Of a DNA stretch of 64,000 nt, positions 45,580-58,000 are shown piece after piece. The stretch spans positions 139,194,897 through 139,258,896 of the forward strand of contig NC_081407.1 in the NCBI RefSeq assembly GCF_030272615.1, read 5' to 3'. Each line of letters begins with the position of its first letter. Position 1 is the stretch's first letter. This DNA comes from Cryptomeria japonica (taxonomy: Eukaryota; Streptophyta; Pinopsida; Cupressales; Cupressaceae). A program made the position numbers and the translations under genes. Below the pieces are notes generated by a model. It saw nothing but the letters and a program-made list of their open reading frames with translations. It was not told where the DNA came from and did no database searches.

Positions 45580-46100
45580 TGTCCATGTACATGGGATATC
45601 AAAGTTCTTTAAAGTATCTTATAACATTCCATGATGTGTAGATAATGTTTGAATAAAATCCCAAAGAGATCTCTTAGCAGGAGTGGCTTTAAGTTGTTCA
45701 ATAAGAACATACTCTTTACCAAAATGTTGTGATAAACAAGGTATTAGTGGAAGTATTGGGTGAGAAGTAGGAAGAGAAGGGATAATCGGAGGAGGATTAG
45801 GTTGCCTATTGTTCCTCATATTATATGTGTGGGCAACTAAATTGTAACTCTCTTAGGTTATTTGTTTAGATTATTCATAAAGACTCTTAGTAGGATAACC
45901 CCATTGCACAATAATAAATGGTTTGTTAGGAGTGCAAAAGGAAACATTACTATAAACACCTTGAACCAAAAAAAGAGGTTTACTGAAAGGTTGAGAATTT
46001 TGAGGAGAACTAGCACCTTGAACCATAAAAAGAGGCTTATTGAGAGGCCGAGAATTTTGAGGAGGACTAGCACCTTGAACCACAAAAAGAGGCTTATTAG
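45580..46100 (-). pseudogene. Tat-like element: gag C-terminal part with 19-residue repeats
   Basis: The minus-strand frame 46083-45871 holds a 57 bp (19-residue) tandem repeat: MVQGASPPQNSRPLNKPLF, then MVQGASSPQNSQPFSKPLF, then a diverged VQGVYSN...NKPF. Next is a proline-rich stretch and a typical gag-protease junction segment of Tat elements (YVLIEQLKATPAKRSLWDFI, about 45712-45653). The repeats stay in frame, so they spread while the protein was under selection. Confidence 0.75.
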
Positions 46101-46220
46101 GAGTTAATAACCATTCACATGTATCATATTGATCAAAGAGGGTTTGGGGAAATGTGAGGAAGGTCTAGTAGAGCTTAAATCATTAAGTGGTTCATAAATA
46201 GGATTATCAACCTTAAACAT

Positions 46221-46936
46221 TTATTCATGAATAGGATTTTTTTTGGATTGAATGAAAGGGGCATCCTCATAGAGGACATTGTTAATGATAGTGAACCCTT
46301 GTAACCTAAAATAATTCTCATGTTCCAAAGTATCCTTACAAGGGAGGTACATTTTAGGAGAAGGATCAACATCATTTGTATGGAGGAGATTATTGAAAGA
46401 AGTGTTGATAGTCTCTTCTTGCACCAAAATGTTATCATGGATAGGATCAATTTTGGGAGAGGGACTAGCACTAGTCATTAATGTGTCATCCCTAGAGGGA
46501 AGATTATTAAAATAAGGTGTAGTGTTACTAGGAAAGGTAGTCATCATATCATCCTCTATCACTAAAGGATCCACATGGGGAGGTACATTCTAGTAGAATG
46601 ATCAACATTACCCTTCAAGCTTCATCCTTGAGAGGGAGATCTTTGAAATAAATATTAACAATCTCTTCTTGAACTAGGGTGTCCTCATGAGTAGAGTCAA
46701 TCCAGGGAGAGGGAATAACACTATTTATTAATGCTTCATCTAGAAGAAGGGAGAGCATTAATAAAGGTGTTATTGAAATATTCCTCTTGCCTCAAAATGT
46801 CCTTAATAGGAACTTTAGGAGAGGGTTGAAGGGTTATAAGAATGTTAAAGAAACTATCATGATGTAAAGACAAGTCATCTGAAGGCCAATGTGTTATCCT
46901 ATAATTGACGACATGCAATGGGGTTTGGGGCAGCAA
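46221..46936 (-). pseudogene. Tat-like element: upstream region with about 35-residue repeats
   Basis: The minus strand encodes repeated units in which PSPK or PSPW is followed by an acidic stretch, LVQEE or LRQEE, then N-x-x-F-x-x-LP. Copies are recognisable near 46830, 46690 and 46460, with diverged ones beside them. Units lie in different frames, broken by stops and small indels. The region is acidic, without a catalytic motif, and upstream of the gag C-terminus. Confidence 0.55.
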
Positions 46937-47210
46937 CCCAAATTTTTTGGGGGAATGAAAATATTTGAAAATGTCCTTTTTTTTAGTTATACAATGAAAT
47001 TAAAGAAACAATGCAAGGAAAGAAGGTAAATTGAATGTCTAAGCAATGGACATATTGTGTGATTAAATAAGTGAAAGCATATGAATTAACCAATATAATT
47101 AATGAAAGTCCATAAGCTATATGTTTAAGAAATAATTACAAATATGAATGTTTAAGTGCATACAAATAAGATCTAAGAGCACAAATCAAAAATGATGCAA
47201 ATGTAAGAAT
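46937..47210. other. Untranslated leader of the Tat-like element
   Basis: AT-rich, no ORF, between the primer-binding site and the first coding remnant. Confidence 0.5.
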
Positions 47211-47223
47211 GTCGGGTTCACCA
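47211..47223 (-). other. Primer-binding site of the Tat-like element
   Basis: On the minus strand the LTR end CCATACA is followed by TTT and then TGGTGAACCCGAC, in the right place for a tRNA primer-binding site. The tRNA is not identified. Confidence 0.6.
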
Positions 47224-47226
47224 AAA

Positions 47227-48782
47227 TGTATGGTTTAAAAATGGATAACTCATTGACTAACTCTTGTGAAAGAGAGTCAAGAGATACTTTTAGGGTTTCT
47301 ATTCCTTTGTTACTATGAAAGGGAATGTGCAAAATATGGGAGGATGTGAAACTATGTAAAGAAGATGAATACAAGTGACTAAAACAATAAAACAATAGGT
47401 TGATTATCAACAGAACTGAGATAAGAAGTATAGAGATATGAATGAAATTTTGATGTGCACCTATGACCAAAAACTAAGCTTGAATTGGCAGGATCAGGGT
47501 GCTTTACGCCCTAGTCCAAGAAACTTTGTTGAGTTGTAAACTGGGAACTTATTTCTGAGACTGTCTAGATTGAGCCTTGAAAAATTGATGCAAAAGAAAG
47601 GACCAGAGCATGGGGTGCCTTGGTCCCTCAAATCTAGGATCAATTTTTGAAGATGAGTCTATGTTTGTCCACTAAGATCTCCCAAAAATTGATCGCTTTG
47701 ACAAAAACCTGTAACCGCACTTGCAAGCTGGAAAATGGTGTGTTTGTGGCTATATAGGATTTTTCCTTAGTTAAACCCCTTGTTTTGGTGATTACCACCT
47801 CCACAAATATCCCATGTTGTATTGAAAATGTGTGTGTTCCCTAGAATCTAATGTGTTTGTAAGATTCCAATGAGTAAAATGCAAACTAGAGTTCTACCCT
47901 ATGTTTTGAGGAATACCCTAAAATGGGTGTATGTAAATGCTTCAAATCACAAATGCAATATATATCTAAAGCAATAATGCACAAATATGAGAGATGATAT
48001 GTTGTAAATCTGAAGCTCAATATAGATATATGAAAATAACATGAAATCGTACCAAATCCTAAGGAAAAGGTACAAGCCAATCAACAGTTGGTGATTCCCT
48101 TATCACTCTTCAATATCTCATAAAGCTTCCATAATTGATGAAAATGTTGATGAAGACTTGATTGATGGATGAACTTTCTAATTTGAGACTTCACTCAAAG
48201 ATGTTGTTTCACTTCACTACGATCTCCCTTCAAATTGTTTTTTTTTCAAGATCCTCAAATGAGGGAAAGAAAGGCTTTATATATGAAACCCTAATTTTAA
48301 TTTTGATAAAGGGGCCACTTATAATTAATAAAAATTGACACCAAGAAGTATTTGAACATTCTAATACTGCCAAAATAAGCTCCAAAAATTTGGGGAAAAA
48401 AGTTTGGGACCAAGTAGTAGTCCAACCAGCTTTTTATTTTTATTTTCTAGGGATGTGAGATATTGTGATTCTAATGCTAAATCCAACATGGTAGGTCAAT
48501 CCAAGATGTGTAGATATGTGAAAATGTGTTTTGAAGGTTGAAATTAGAACTTTATTAGGATTAAATTAATAAAAAATAAAAAAGGACATGCCTAATATTA
48601 AGGGCACAATTTTATGATGTCTAAATTGATGAGAAAGGACTTTAGATTTGATTAAATTAATAATTAAATACCCAAAGAAGCCCTATAAATGAAAAATGCA
48701 ATGGGACACACTAAGGTGGGTGTTAACCTAAGCATGGAATTAGACAACCCTAATTAAGGGTATACAATTTACAATTGCTACA
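47227..48782 (-). repeat. 5' LTR of the Tat-like element
   Basis: 1,556 bp. On the minus strand it begins TGTAGCAATTG at 48782 and ends CCATACA at 47227. A TATA box (ATATATAAAGCC) lies at about 48273-48284. Its first 260 bases match 33094-33362. Confidence 0.78.
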
Positions 48783-48818
48783 TATGTGTGTGTGCATGTC
48801 TGTGTATGTGTATGTGTG

Positions 48819-48858
<40 letters not shown>

Positions 48859-48971
48859 GATATGTATATGTATATGTATATGTATATATATATGTATGTG
48901 TATATGTATATGCATATGTATGTATGCATGCATGCATGTATGTATGTGTATATGTGTGTGTGTGTGTGTGA

Positions 48972-49031
<60 letters not shown>

Positions 49032-49044
49032 TTATGTTTATGTT

Positions 49045-49075
<31 letters not shown>

Positions 49076-49076
49076 T
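48783..49076. repeat. TATG/TG microsatellite abutting the Tat-like LTR
   Basis: About 290 bases of TGTG, TATATG, TATG and TTTATG units with one ATGCATGC patch. It starts at the base after the LTR end. Open frames in this block on both strands are artefacts. Confidence 0.9.
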
Positions 49077-50205
49077 ACAAAAAAATTACTTAGAATTTAA
49101 TAAATTATGATACTTGGTAAGAATCAAAGGTCAACCACACTTTGTAGTGACCTATGCCAATCTTGGATTTTGGAATGAATAGTTGAATAAAAGAAAACTG
49201 ACTAGAAAGGATAAATTGTTCATTAAAATAATTTAATTTTAGTGCCTTTATTTTTTAGAGTTATAAATGGTAATTCATTACTTTCAATCCAAATTTCATA
49301 CATACATTGAAAATTTTAAGTCCCTAACTAATTGATTTGGGTTTTGTAAAAACCCATAAAATATAACCTCAATCTTTTTTACACTTTCACAAGATTAAGT
49401 AACTCATGAATCCATAAAAAAATATAATGAAAAACTCAAGATACATTCCAATATAGTTCCATCATAGTTGAAGTACTATGAATATTCCCATATTACAACT
49501 AAATCCGAAATTATATTTGTTGAATGATATACAACCCAATTAGCAACATACAAAGAAGGTGATATGAACCCACAAATAGAATGAATTCTATCCTCCCCAA
49601 CCATCACCTTGGCTTGAAGTAGATAAATAAGTAACATAATGACAATGAAGCGATACAAAATAATATACAAGCTTTGGCTTTTTAATTCATTTCATGTTCA
49701 TAATTTTAATTGTACATATCCACATCATAAAGTATCAATTATGCTAATCAAAATTCTTAACACTACCATACACATATTAATTCAAGAAAGTCAACCATAT
49801 ACTTGTATTCACAACATATTACAACATTCATCTAATTCTAACAACCCTAGCTCAAGATACCAAAAAATACATATAAGATGTAATTAGCCAAATATAACCA
49901 ATTACACTATACAAAACCATATAACACTTCTAAATGAAAACCTCTCACATCCCATAGTATGAGAGTATCCATCATTCTATAGTATATATCTTAGTCATCT
50001 TAAACAAAATCAAGGTAGAATATCATGCATCCCATACTACATGTATTCTTTACCACCTTAAACAAAAACATCTTCCTATGCACATAGATTAGTTTTTACT
50101 AATATTAACATGGGATTATATACAAACAAGCATTGGAGAACATACACTAAACAACAAACAAGAGATGTCAAGAACAATACAAGATACAATTACAATAACA
50201 TAATA

Positions 50206-50265
<60 letters not shown>

Positions 50266-52950
50266 AAGAGACATACTACAAACACAATACAAGAAACTAT
50301 AATATACAACAATAAGAATGCATTCTTATAAATAGGCTATATATATTTAGTGTGGAGAGTCACCTAGCACATAATGGTATATGGATGCATTAAATGTTGA
50401 AGTAGCTTATAGGTCTTTTATACTATACCCCAATACAGATGATATGTTGTAACAAGCCTATAGACATGCTCTTATTCAATACTCTCATTCTCTAGTCATA
50501 CATATTCTTGGGGGTTAATGACCTTCTAAGTTCTTAAGATATAAAGCAACAAAACATACTCAAGTGTAAGGGTATCATGGATAGTAAGATATAGCTCACA
50601 CTTAAACATAAACACATAATATAGACCAACCCACTTAATCATATGCAATATTAGTTATAGCACAAGGATTGAGTTCAAACTAGGTTCACACGCTAACACC
50701 TAGTATGAACAAAACTATCGAAAACTAAAATTAAATTATTTCTTGACAAATTCATTTACTATTATATAGATATCAATGGAGAATTCTATATTATGCATTT
50801 ACATAATTATTTCCTCCAAGAGAAGCATTACAACAAACTTATGAGTAGAATTGGTAATCAGTTAACGATACCAAGTAAACTACTAAAATAAAATTAAAAA
50901 TAATTGACTAAAGGACACTACTATTGAATCTAGGCATTAATGAAAATATTGGGGCCAACCTAGAGGTCTCTTGCATACTCTAGCACAAGGATAGGATGTT
51001 CATCTAGGAATATATTGATTCTATTGTTTATCTAGTTTGAATTCATTCAATTCCTAGATTCCCAATTTATTAATTTTCGAGTTTCAAGAAGGAATTCCAA
51101 TATAGATTCAAACAATGATCTATTTAAAATTTAATCTTAAAAAAATATGAGTTATGAGTATTTTATGTATAAATGCCAACCTCTCAACATATAATGAAAT
51201 TTTTTTTTTTTATTGAAGATAAAATCCTTAATCTTGTTCTCTAAGACACTTCAAATAATTAGAATAATCCTCTTGATAATTTTGTAAGACACTTCAAATA
51301 ATTAGAACAATCCTCTTGATAATTTTGTAAGCCCAATTCACTAGAATTTGTGTATGCATATGCATTTGTCCTTTTTCCTAAAGAGTTATTTGGTTTCATC
51401 AAAAATAAAAAACCTAATTCCTTCAATTGAATCTCCAATTAAAGCAAAATCAATGAATTTATTTTTTAATTCAAAGACACCTAATTAAATAATATAATAT
51501 TTTTTTTATTTCTTAAATAAAGTAATTTAAATACTATTCTAATTCTAATTTAATATTTTATGCTTACAGAATTTTGAACTAGCTTATACTGTTACAAATT
51601 TTATCAAATTTGTCTATTTAATACAACTATATTTATCAAAATTAAATAACCATTAAATCAAATTGAATATTTGTTCTAGTAAAATAAGAAAAATTAAGAA
51701 ATTATTAATTCTAATTTATCTAATTATCTTATTTGCATTAATCAAACAAGTTTACTATCTCATAACCCCTTAAACGTTTAACACATTTCCTAAACCAAAC
51801 TTAATTCCATCTTCCTCAATACCTATTTCATCCATCATCATAAACTCGACATATCTTAATAACATTTGTTAGGTTATTATAACTCATATAATCGAAACTC
51901 ACATATGAACAAAATCGTGCACCACTCATATAATTCATTACAATGCCTTAATCAAAACTCATACAATCCATTGCAATACCTTAATCAAAACACATATCTT
52001 AATGCTAACTTATATTAATTTAACTCATATAATCCAAATTGCTTAATTAATACACAATTAATATCTAAAAAACACTACACTCAATAAATTGTTATACTCA
52101 AACAATTATTAGAACATTGTTGATGATCTCGTTTATATAAACAATCTATTGAATAAGATCTAAGAGCCTAATTCCACATCTTCTATACAATTCAAATAGA
52201 TTGAAATTAAAATTGTTATAAGCTTACATACATCACCAAATTCAACTCTATAGACCTTGAAAATGTAAGGTATGAGAGTAAAAAATAGAAAACTAAAAAT
52301 CTTTCAAATTTTGATAATTCTATCTAAACTATTGTTCACATGACCTAATCGATCATGTAGCTTGTGGTTATATCATAATGGTTAAAGAAATGCCCAACTA
52401 GAATATTGTATGGCATAACCTTGTCTCAAGGTTTTTTCCCTAAATAAATTAAATATATTATATGTTGTCACCACTAAGATGTATCTTTCATTTTTTTTTT
52501 TCAATTGTTAGATATTATCTATTATTTGATTGTTTGGTTCTTTTATGCATAATTCCTATATTTTCCATACTAAAATTTAATAGCAAAATTGAGGTATTTG
52601 ATTGATTTGCATATGCAACATGAAGTTGTGCATCAAATAATTTCATGACAAATTGCCTAGCCTTTCCAATAATGAATAAAATTTCTCATATTTTTTCATA
52701 GTAATTACAATTCATGGACAGTAGAGTTGATTTGCATCCCACAAATGAGAAGTCCCAAAATTATTTTTTTGCAAGGAAGAAACAACACATTATGATTTTT
52801 TTCAAATGAATATTTCTCATTTATCATTTTTTTGTGTATTAAGTATCATAGAATCACAAAGCTCATTTTTTGCTCATTCGAGCATCCATGTTACAAACTT
52901 ATTACAAATACTAGCTCTTTTCGAGAAAACTTATTACAAATGCTATATCC
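49077..52950. other. AT-rich, no gene recognised
   Basis: Both strands are closed, with no domain in the short frames. Contents seen are the 50210-50270 microsatellite and a tandem duplication near 51240-51330, where ACACTTCAAATAATTAGAA(T/C)AATCCTCTTGATAATTTTGTAAG-like text occurs twice. It may be old transposon sequence. Confidence 0.55.
50210..50270. repeat. (GT)n(GA)n compound microsatellite
   Basis: About 19 GT units followed directly by about 9 GA units, then AAAGAG. Confidence 0.95.
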
Positions 52951-52964
52951 TTTCAATCACCAAA

Positions 52965-53139
52965 CTAGAAACAACAATTGGAAGACCAAGGGTCACAACT
53001 TAGAAATCCACTTTAAACAACAATGGAAGACCAAGAGTCACAACTTAGAATTCTACACAAAGGTGTCTCTTATGGGAGTTGAACTTGGGTCTCCACATTG
53101 AGAACTCAATGCTTTAACCAACTAAGTTCAACCCCTTGG
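52965..53139 (-). repeat. Candidate tRNA-derived SINE
   Basis: Reading from 53139 on the minus strand, an A-box-like TGAACTTAGTTGG is followed at normal tRNA spacing by a B-box-like AAGTTCAACTCCC (about 53075-53087), with an anticodon-arm-like stretch between. The body to the left has two copies of an approximately 50-base unit (GGAAGACCAAGAGTCACAAC type, about 52978 and 53022). Too diverged for a working tRNA. The SINE 3' tail was not identified. Confidence 0.5.
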
Positions 53140-53329
53140 ACATTTATCATATTTAATAAATGATAATAGTATATATAGTATTTGCATAAAAAAGGGCGGT
53201 GGAGAAGCACATCCACCAAGATCAACTTCGTAACAAATATGAGAAACATTAACAAGACAAGTCCAATGAAGTTTAAGCAACTAAAGAAAAACCAAAAGAA
53301 GGGTCATTATCATTAGGATTGCCAAACAT

Positions 53330-54340
53330 TTCCAATGATAGAACTATCAATTGGCTCCTAGCTAGTGAGAGCACTTTCTTTTTCATGATGGTTATTTGAG
53401 AGATGATGACATAAACTAGAGAAATTGTAAACTCCAAACAAGGGAACTTGTCTAACTAGAGATTGAACACCCTTGATGGATGGACACGTGAAGCACAAAA
53501 GGCATTAATTGATGGCTAGAAATCATGGTGCAAGCTAAAGCATTTGAAAACAACATCTCCATAGACTAATGGAAACAAGGCTCATAACCAAGTGCTTGAA
53601 GTATGACATGAATATATAGTCATTCAGTGCGATCATAAGCATTGATAAAATCAATCTTAATAAAAAATAGTGAGTTATTGAGAATGGAAAATCAATTTCA
53701 TTCCTTCCCATATAGTAATAATATTTTCTATAATATATCTAAATTTAATTTAGGCCATCTAGTCAAGGCTGACAAGCTAGGAGAGGATGGGGTGAAGCTT
53801 GAGATTGGAGCATTACAATGTTTTTTATAGGAAATGTTCAACAAAGAAATCAATTGATAATTACAAATTTATTCAAGATTATGAACCTAACATTTTCTTT
53901 GTTAATTATATTTTCAGTATTAATCTTATGAAGGTTATTTGGAACAATATTCCAAAAACATTTATAAGATTCACAAGAATAGTCTAACGTGAGAGCCTTG
54001 TCACTAGCCATTGTGAAGACACCTTCTTTTAGGTTTTCTTTTATAAAAAGTTGGACACAAGGAATGTATTGGGAATTGAAAACTTGTAGGGGACCACATT
54101 GAAGCATTGTTTCAAAGAAACTAGCTAATCCAAAGTGTATCCATGAGTAGCAAACACTCGTTCATAGTGTCAAACAAAAGCTTCAACAACATCAAGCTCT
54201 TTCGAGATCTACTAACCTTTAAAACTTAGCCACCACTCTTGATCCAGTGAAGCCTAGTCTTAATTTAAGCCCTCCTTACAAAATGAATGTTTGCAACTTT
54301 ATTTTTGTGGTAAGAGTTGAACTTCCAAAGTGATAATGAC
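53330..54340 (-). pseudogene. L1-type LINE reverse transcriptase fragment
   Basis: The minus strand shows, in order: TRLHWIKSGG (pre-RT linker, about 54240); FTMASDKALTLDYSCESYK and FWNIV (about 54010-53950), where LINEs have M-x-x-x-KAPGPDG-F-x-x-x-FY-x-x-FW; FFIKIDFINAYDRTE (about 53670-53625), the RT motif A with the catalytic Asp; and RQVPLFG (about 53440), the RQG-x-PLSP motif. Stops and indels are frequent. It may belong to the same LINE family as 29268-30430, but they do not overlap. It ends at the copia-3 LTR. Confidence 0.75.
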
Positions 54341-55039
54341 TGTAAGGAAGCAAAGGTGTGTGGAAACACTTCCTATGCTAATATTGAGAGGATGATTATG
54401 TAAATTTCAACTTAACTATTACAGAGATCACAAGAAGCACATAGAGTAAAAATAAAACAATGAACACATAACATAGTGATTGTCATGGGGAAAACCCATA
54501 CGAGTGAAAAACCCCACACTCTAAAACCTGCATAATATATTAACAAATCAACAAGAGATTACAATAAACTTGCAATGCAATTTCTTACAAGAACATCACC
54601 TCAACTCAAGCTTGGAGAGACTTCACTAGCATCCTTCTAGCACCCAGCCTTGCAAACAAAAACTCCATCATACAAAATCCTCCCCAAGCCCTTGTTATAT
54701 AGGAATTCTACAACCTGAAAACCATTTGTGGTTTTACAATACCATGGGAAAAACCTCCATGACATGTGTTGCCCACCCTTGACATTTGTTTTTCCAAGAT
54801 AAGAAAACCAGGTTAAAAATAGTTAATCACGTCTCTTATCCCCTATTTTTGACCCTCATAATTAACATGAAATGTGTCATATAATCTCTACAAATGGCCC
54901 TCCTATATTATACTATGGATAAGGCATCTTTTGACAACTCATATACCTTTTTCCAAGGCACCGACACATAGGAAACCTCCTAACTACTTTTGGAACTATT
55001 TGCTCAAAATTGCAAGGTTGAGACACATGTATCTCAATA
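54341..55039 (-). repeat. copia-3 3' LTR
   Basis: 699 bp, TGTAAGGAAGC...ATCTCAATA on the plus strand, nearly colinear with 59243-59945. Confidence 0.92.
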
Positions 55040-55050
55040 TTCTCCCACTT
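55040..55050 (-). other. copia-3 polypurine tract
   Basis: AAGTGGGAGAA on the minus strand next to the 3' LTR, identical to that of copia-A. Confidence 0.88.
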
Positions 55051-55094
55051 GTCGAATACCTTGCAAGATTCAGGGGATCCATATTACCATGGAC

Positions 55095-58000
55095 TCAACA
55101 GTCAGGGGCCAAGAGGCCCATAGACTCCAAACACCATCTGAACTTCTCTGTGCTCACGGGCTTAGTTAATGAATCAGCAACATTCACCAAAGTTTCTACC
55201 TTCTCCAGCTTCACCCTGCCATCCTCAACCATATCTCTCACCAAATGATATTGTACATCAATGTGTTTGGTCCTGGCATGAAAAGTTGGGTTCTTCACTA
55301 GGTAGATTGCACTCTGACTATCACTATAAATTGTCACTGCACCTTGTTTAAACTCTATATCTGAACACAATCTCTTGATCCAAATGGCTTCCTTGTAGGC
55401 ATGAGTAGTTGTCATATACTTTGCCTTTGTAGTGGACAAAGTGACCACAGCTTGTCTCTTGCTCATCCAACTAATTGCACCACCAAATAATGTAAACATA
55501 TATGAACTGGTGGACCTTCTTCTATCAACTTCACCAGCCCAATCTGAATCCACAAAGCCTCTAATATCCAAGGAATGCTCATTTCCTATTCCATGAAAAC
55601 ATATAGAGTACTATGAGGTACCCCATAAGTATTTGAAAACTCTTTTTACTGCATCCCAATGTGCTCTTCCTGGATTAGACATCTAACGGGAAAGAACTCC
55701 CACTGCTTGGGCAATGTTTGGTCTTGTACAAACCATAGCATACATCAAATTCCAACAACACTCTGGTATGGTACTCAACTCATCTCTTCCATCTCCAATG
55801 GGGATGTAGGACACTGTGAACTAGAAAGCTTTGTTCCTATTGTGACAGGAAAACTCAATGGTCTAGAATCTTGCATATTAAATCTTCTCAGAATAGTGCC
55901 AACATATTTACTCTGGCCTAGGCAAAGCTTTTTGTTTTGTCTATCTCTTACAATCTCCATTCCCAGAATGTGTCTCGATGCACCAAGATCTTTCATATAA
56001 AATTCCATTTGAGAGTTGAGATTTTAATTCTACAATCAAACATTTTCCTTTCCCAATAAACAACATGTCATCAACATACAAGGCAATAACCAGGAAACGA
56101 ACACCATCAGATTTGAAATATATATAGTGATCAGATTTAGACTGCACAAACCCCAAACTTAATACATATGTATCAAACTTCTGGTACCACGTCCTAAGAC
56201 TCTGTTTTAAACCATACAAGGATTTCTTCAACTTACAAACCAATTTACTTTTACCTTTTACCACATAGTGCTCTAGTTGTGTCATATAAATTTCTTCCTC
56301 CAAATCTCCATGAAGGAAACTTGTTTTCACATCCATTTGCTCGATCTCTAGATCATAAGTTGTTGCAATAGAAAGCAAGAAACAAATGGATGTCATTTTG
56401 GCTACAAGAGAAAAAATCTCACCATAATCTACTCCCTCAACCTAGGAGTAACCTTTTGCAACCAAATGTTCTTTGTACTTCTCAATTCTTCCCTCTGAAC
56501 CTATCTTCTTTTTGAACACCCATTTGCAACCAACAGGCTTTCGTCCTTCAAGCAATGGTACAAGGTCCCATGTGTCATTCTTCTTAAGAGTTGTCATCTC
56601 TTCATCCATGGCAATTTTCTAGGACTCTAAATCATTCATACCAAGAGCCTCTTCTACAGATTTTGGTTCATCAATATTAGCATTCAAAGAAAATATGCAT
56701 CTCCAATCATCAGGAGAATATCCATACCTTTTAGGTGGTTTTCTTTGTCTAGTAGACCTTCAAACAAGTGCAGATTCAGGTTCAGGTTTAGTTTCCTCTT
56801 CTTCCTCTAATGATTCAGAACTCGTATAGCTCTCATCAACTTCTTGTCTTTCTAAGGGCCTCAATTCAACATTTTTAGGTGTAGCAGGCAGTTGAATCAC
56901 ATCTTTCTTTTCTTCCTTTTGTTATGGCTGCACTATAACAGAAGAAGACTTAGTTTCTCTAAAAATAACACTTCTGGAATAAAATACCTTTTGTGCAACA
57001 GGATCCCAAAGCTTGTATCCTTTCACACTATAACTGAATCCAATGAATATACATTTAACATCTTTGTTATCCAATTTTGTCTACTTCTCATTTGGCACAT
57101 GAGCATATGCCTCACAACCAAAAACTCTCAGATGACTAAGTGAAGGCTTGTGGCCTGACCACACTTTCATTGGTGTTTTATCAACAAGAGATGATGTAGG
57201 AGACATGTTTATCAGGTAGTAGGCAGTGGCTACAGCTTCAGCCTAGAAATTTTGTTCTAGACCAGCACCACTAAGCATACTCCTAGCCTTCTCCATCAAG
57301 GTATTGTTCATTCTTTCTGCAACTCCATTCTGTTGTGGAGAATATGCAGTTGTCTTCTGTCTCTTAATACCACAATCTTTACAAAATGTGTCAAAAGCAT
57401 TGGAGCAATATTCACCACCATTATCTGTCCTTAAACATTTTATCTTCTTTCTAGTCTGCAACTCAACCATTTCTTTAAATTCTTTGAAATGACTGAAAAC
57501 TTCAGCTTTACTCTTAAGAAAATAAACCCATGTTCTTCTACTGAAATCATCAATGAAAGAAACATAATAACCTGATTTACCAATAGAAGAAACATCAACT
57601 AGACCAAATACATCCGAATGGATTAGATCCAAAACACTTGAAGACTTATAAGAACTGGAGTAAAACTGAATGCGGTTTTATTTTCCATAAATGCAATGCT
57701 CACAAAAATCAAATTCAAGATTGCAATCATTCAACCCATTAACAAGGTTCTTATTTTTCAAAGTTCGTAGACCCTTCTCACCTATGTGACTGGGTCTCTA
57801 GTGCCACAACATGGTCTTCTCTATAGGCAACTTTGATTTGGTAGACAGAGCACCCTTGGGTACCCAAAAACCATGACCATCTACTAAAAGAGACACCCTC
57901 TCCTTTTCCAACATAGTCTCTATCACAGTCTTATCATAATTTCTATTACACTCAACTGTGCATGCATCAAGCTGGTACAATGTACCCATTCTGCTTCCTC

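Larger units (their letters stand above)
33094..48782 (-). mobile_element. Tat-like Ty3/gypsy element lacking polymerase genes, interrupted three times
   Basis: The minus strand carries a 5' LTR (48782-47227), a primer-binding site, gag repeats, a gag C-terminus, a retropepsin, a G-patch-like segment, a spacer, a purine tract and a truncated 3' LTR (33362-33094). The retropepsin active site reads VDNGS, the form typical of Tat/Ogre-lineage elements. Later insertions are 35448-37030, 37181-44245 and 44869-45574. Without them the internal part is about 4.5 kb, with no reverse transcriptase, RNase H or integrase I can find, so it is either a non-autonomous element or a deleted copy. Confidence 0.82.

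Noticed and set aside
48740-49110. Long open frames on both strands over the TATG/TG tract
   Set aside because: They encode only repeated Y/I/V/M/H/T patterns set by the microsatellite, open in several frames at once.
53073-53139. A functional tRNA gene on the minus strand
   Set aside because: The acceptor stem does not pair and the B box departs from GGTTCRANYCC; better explained as a SINE head.
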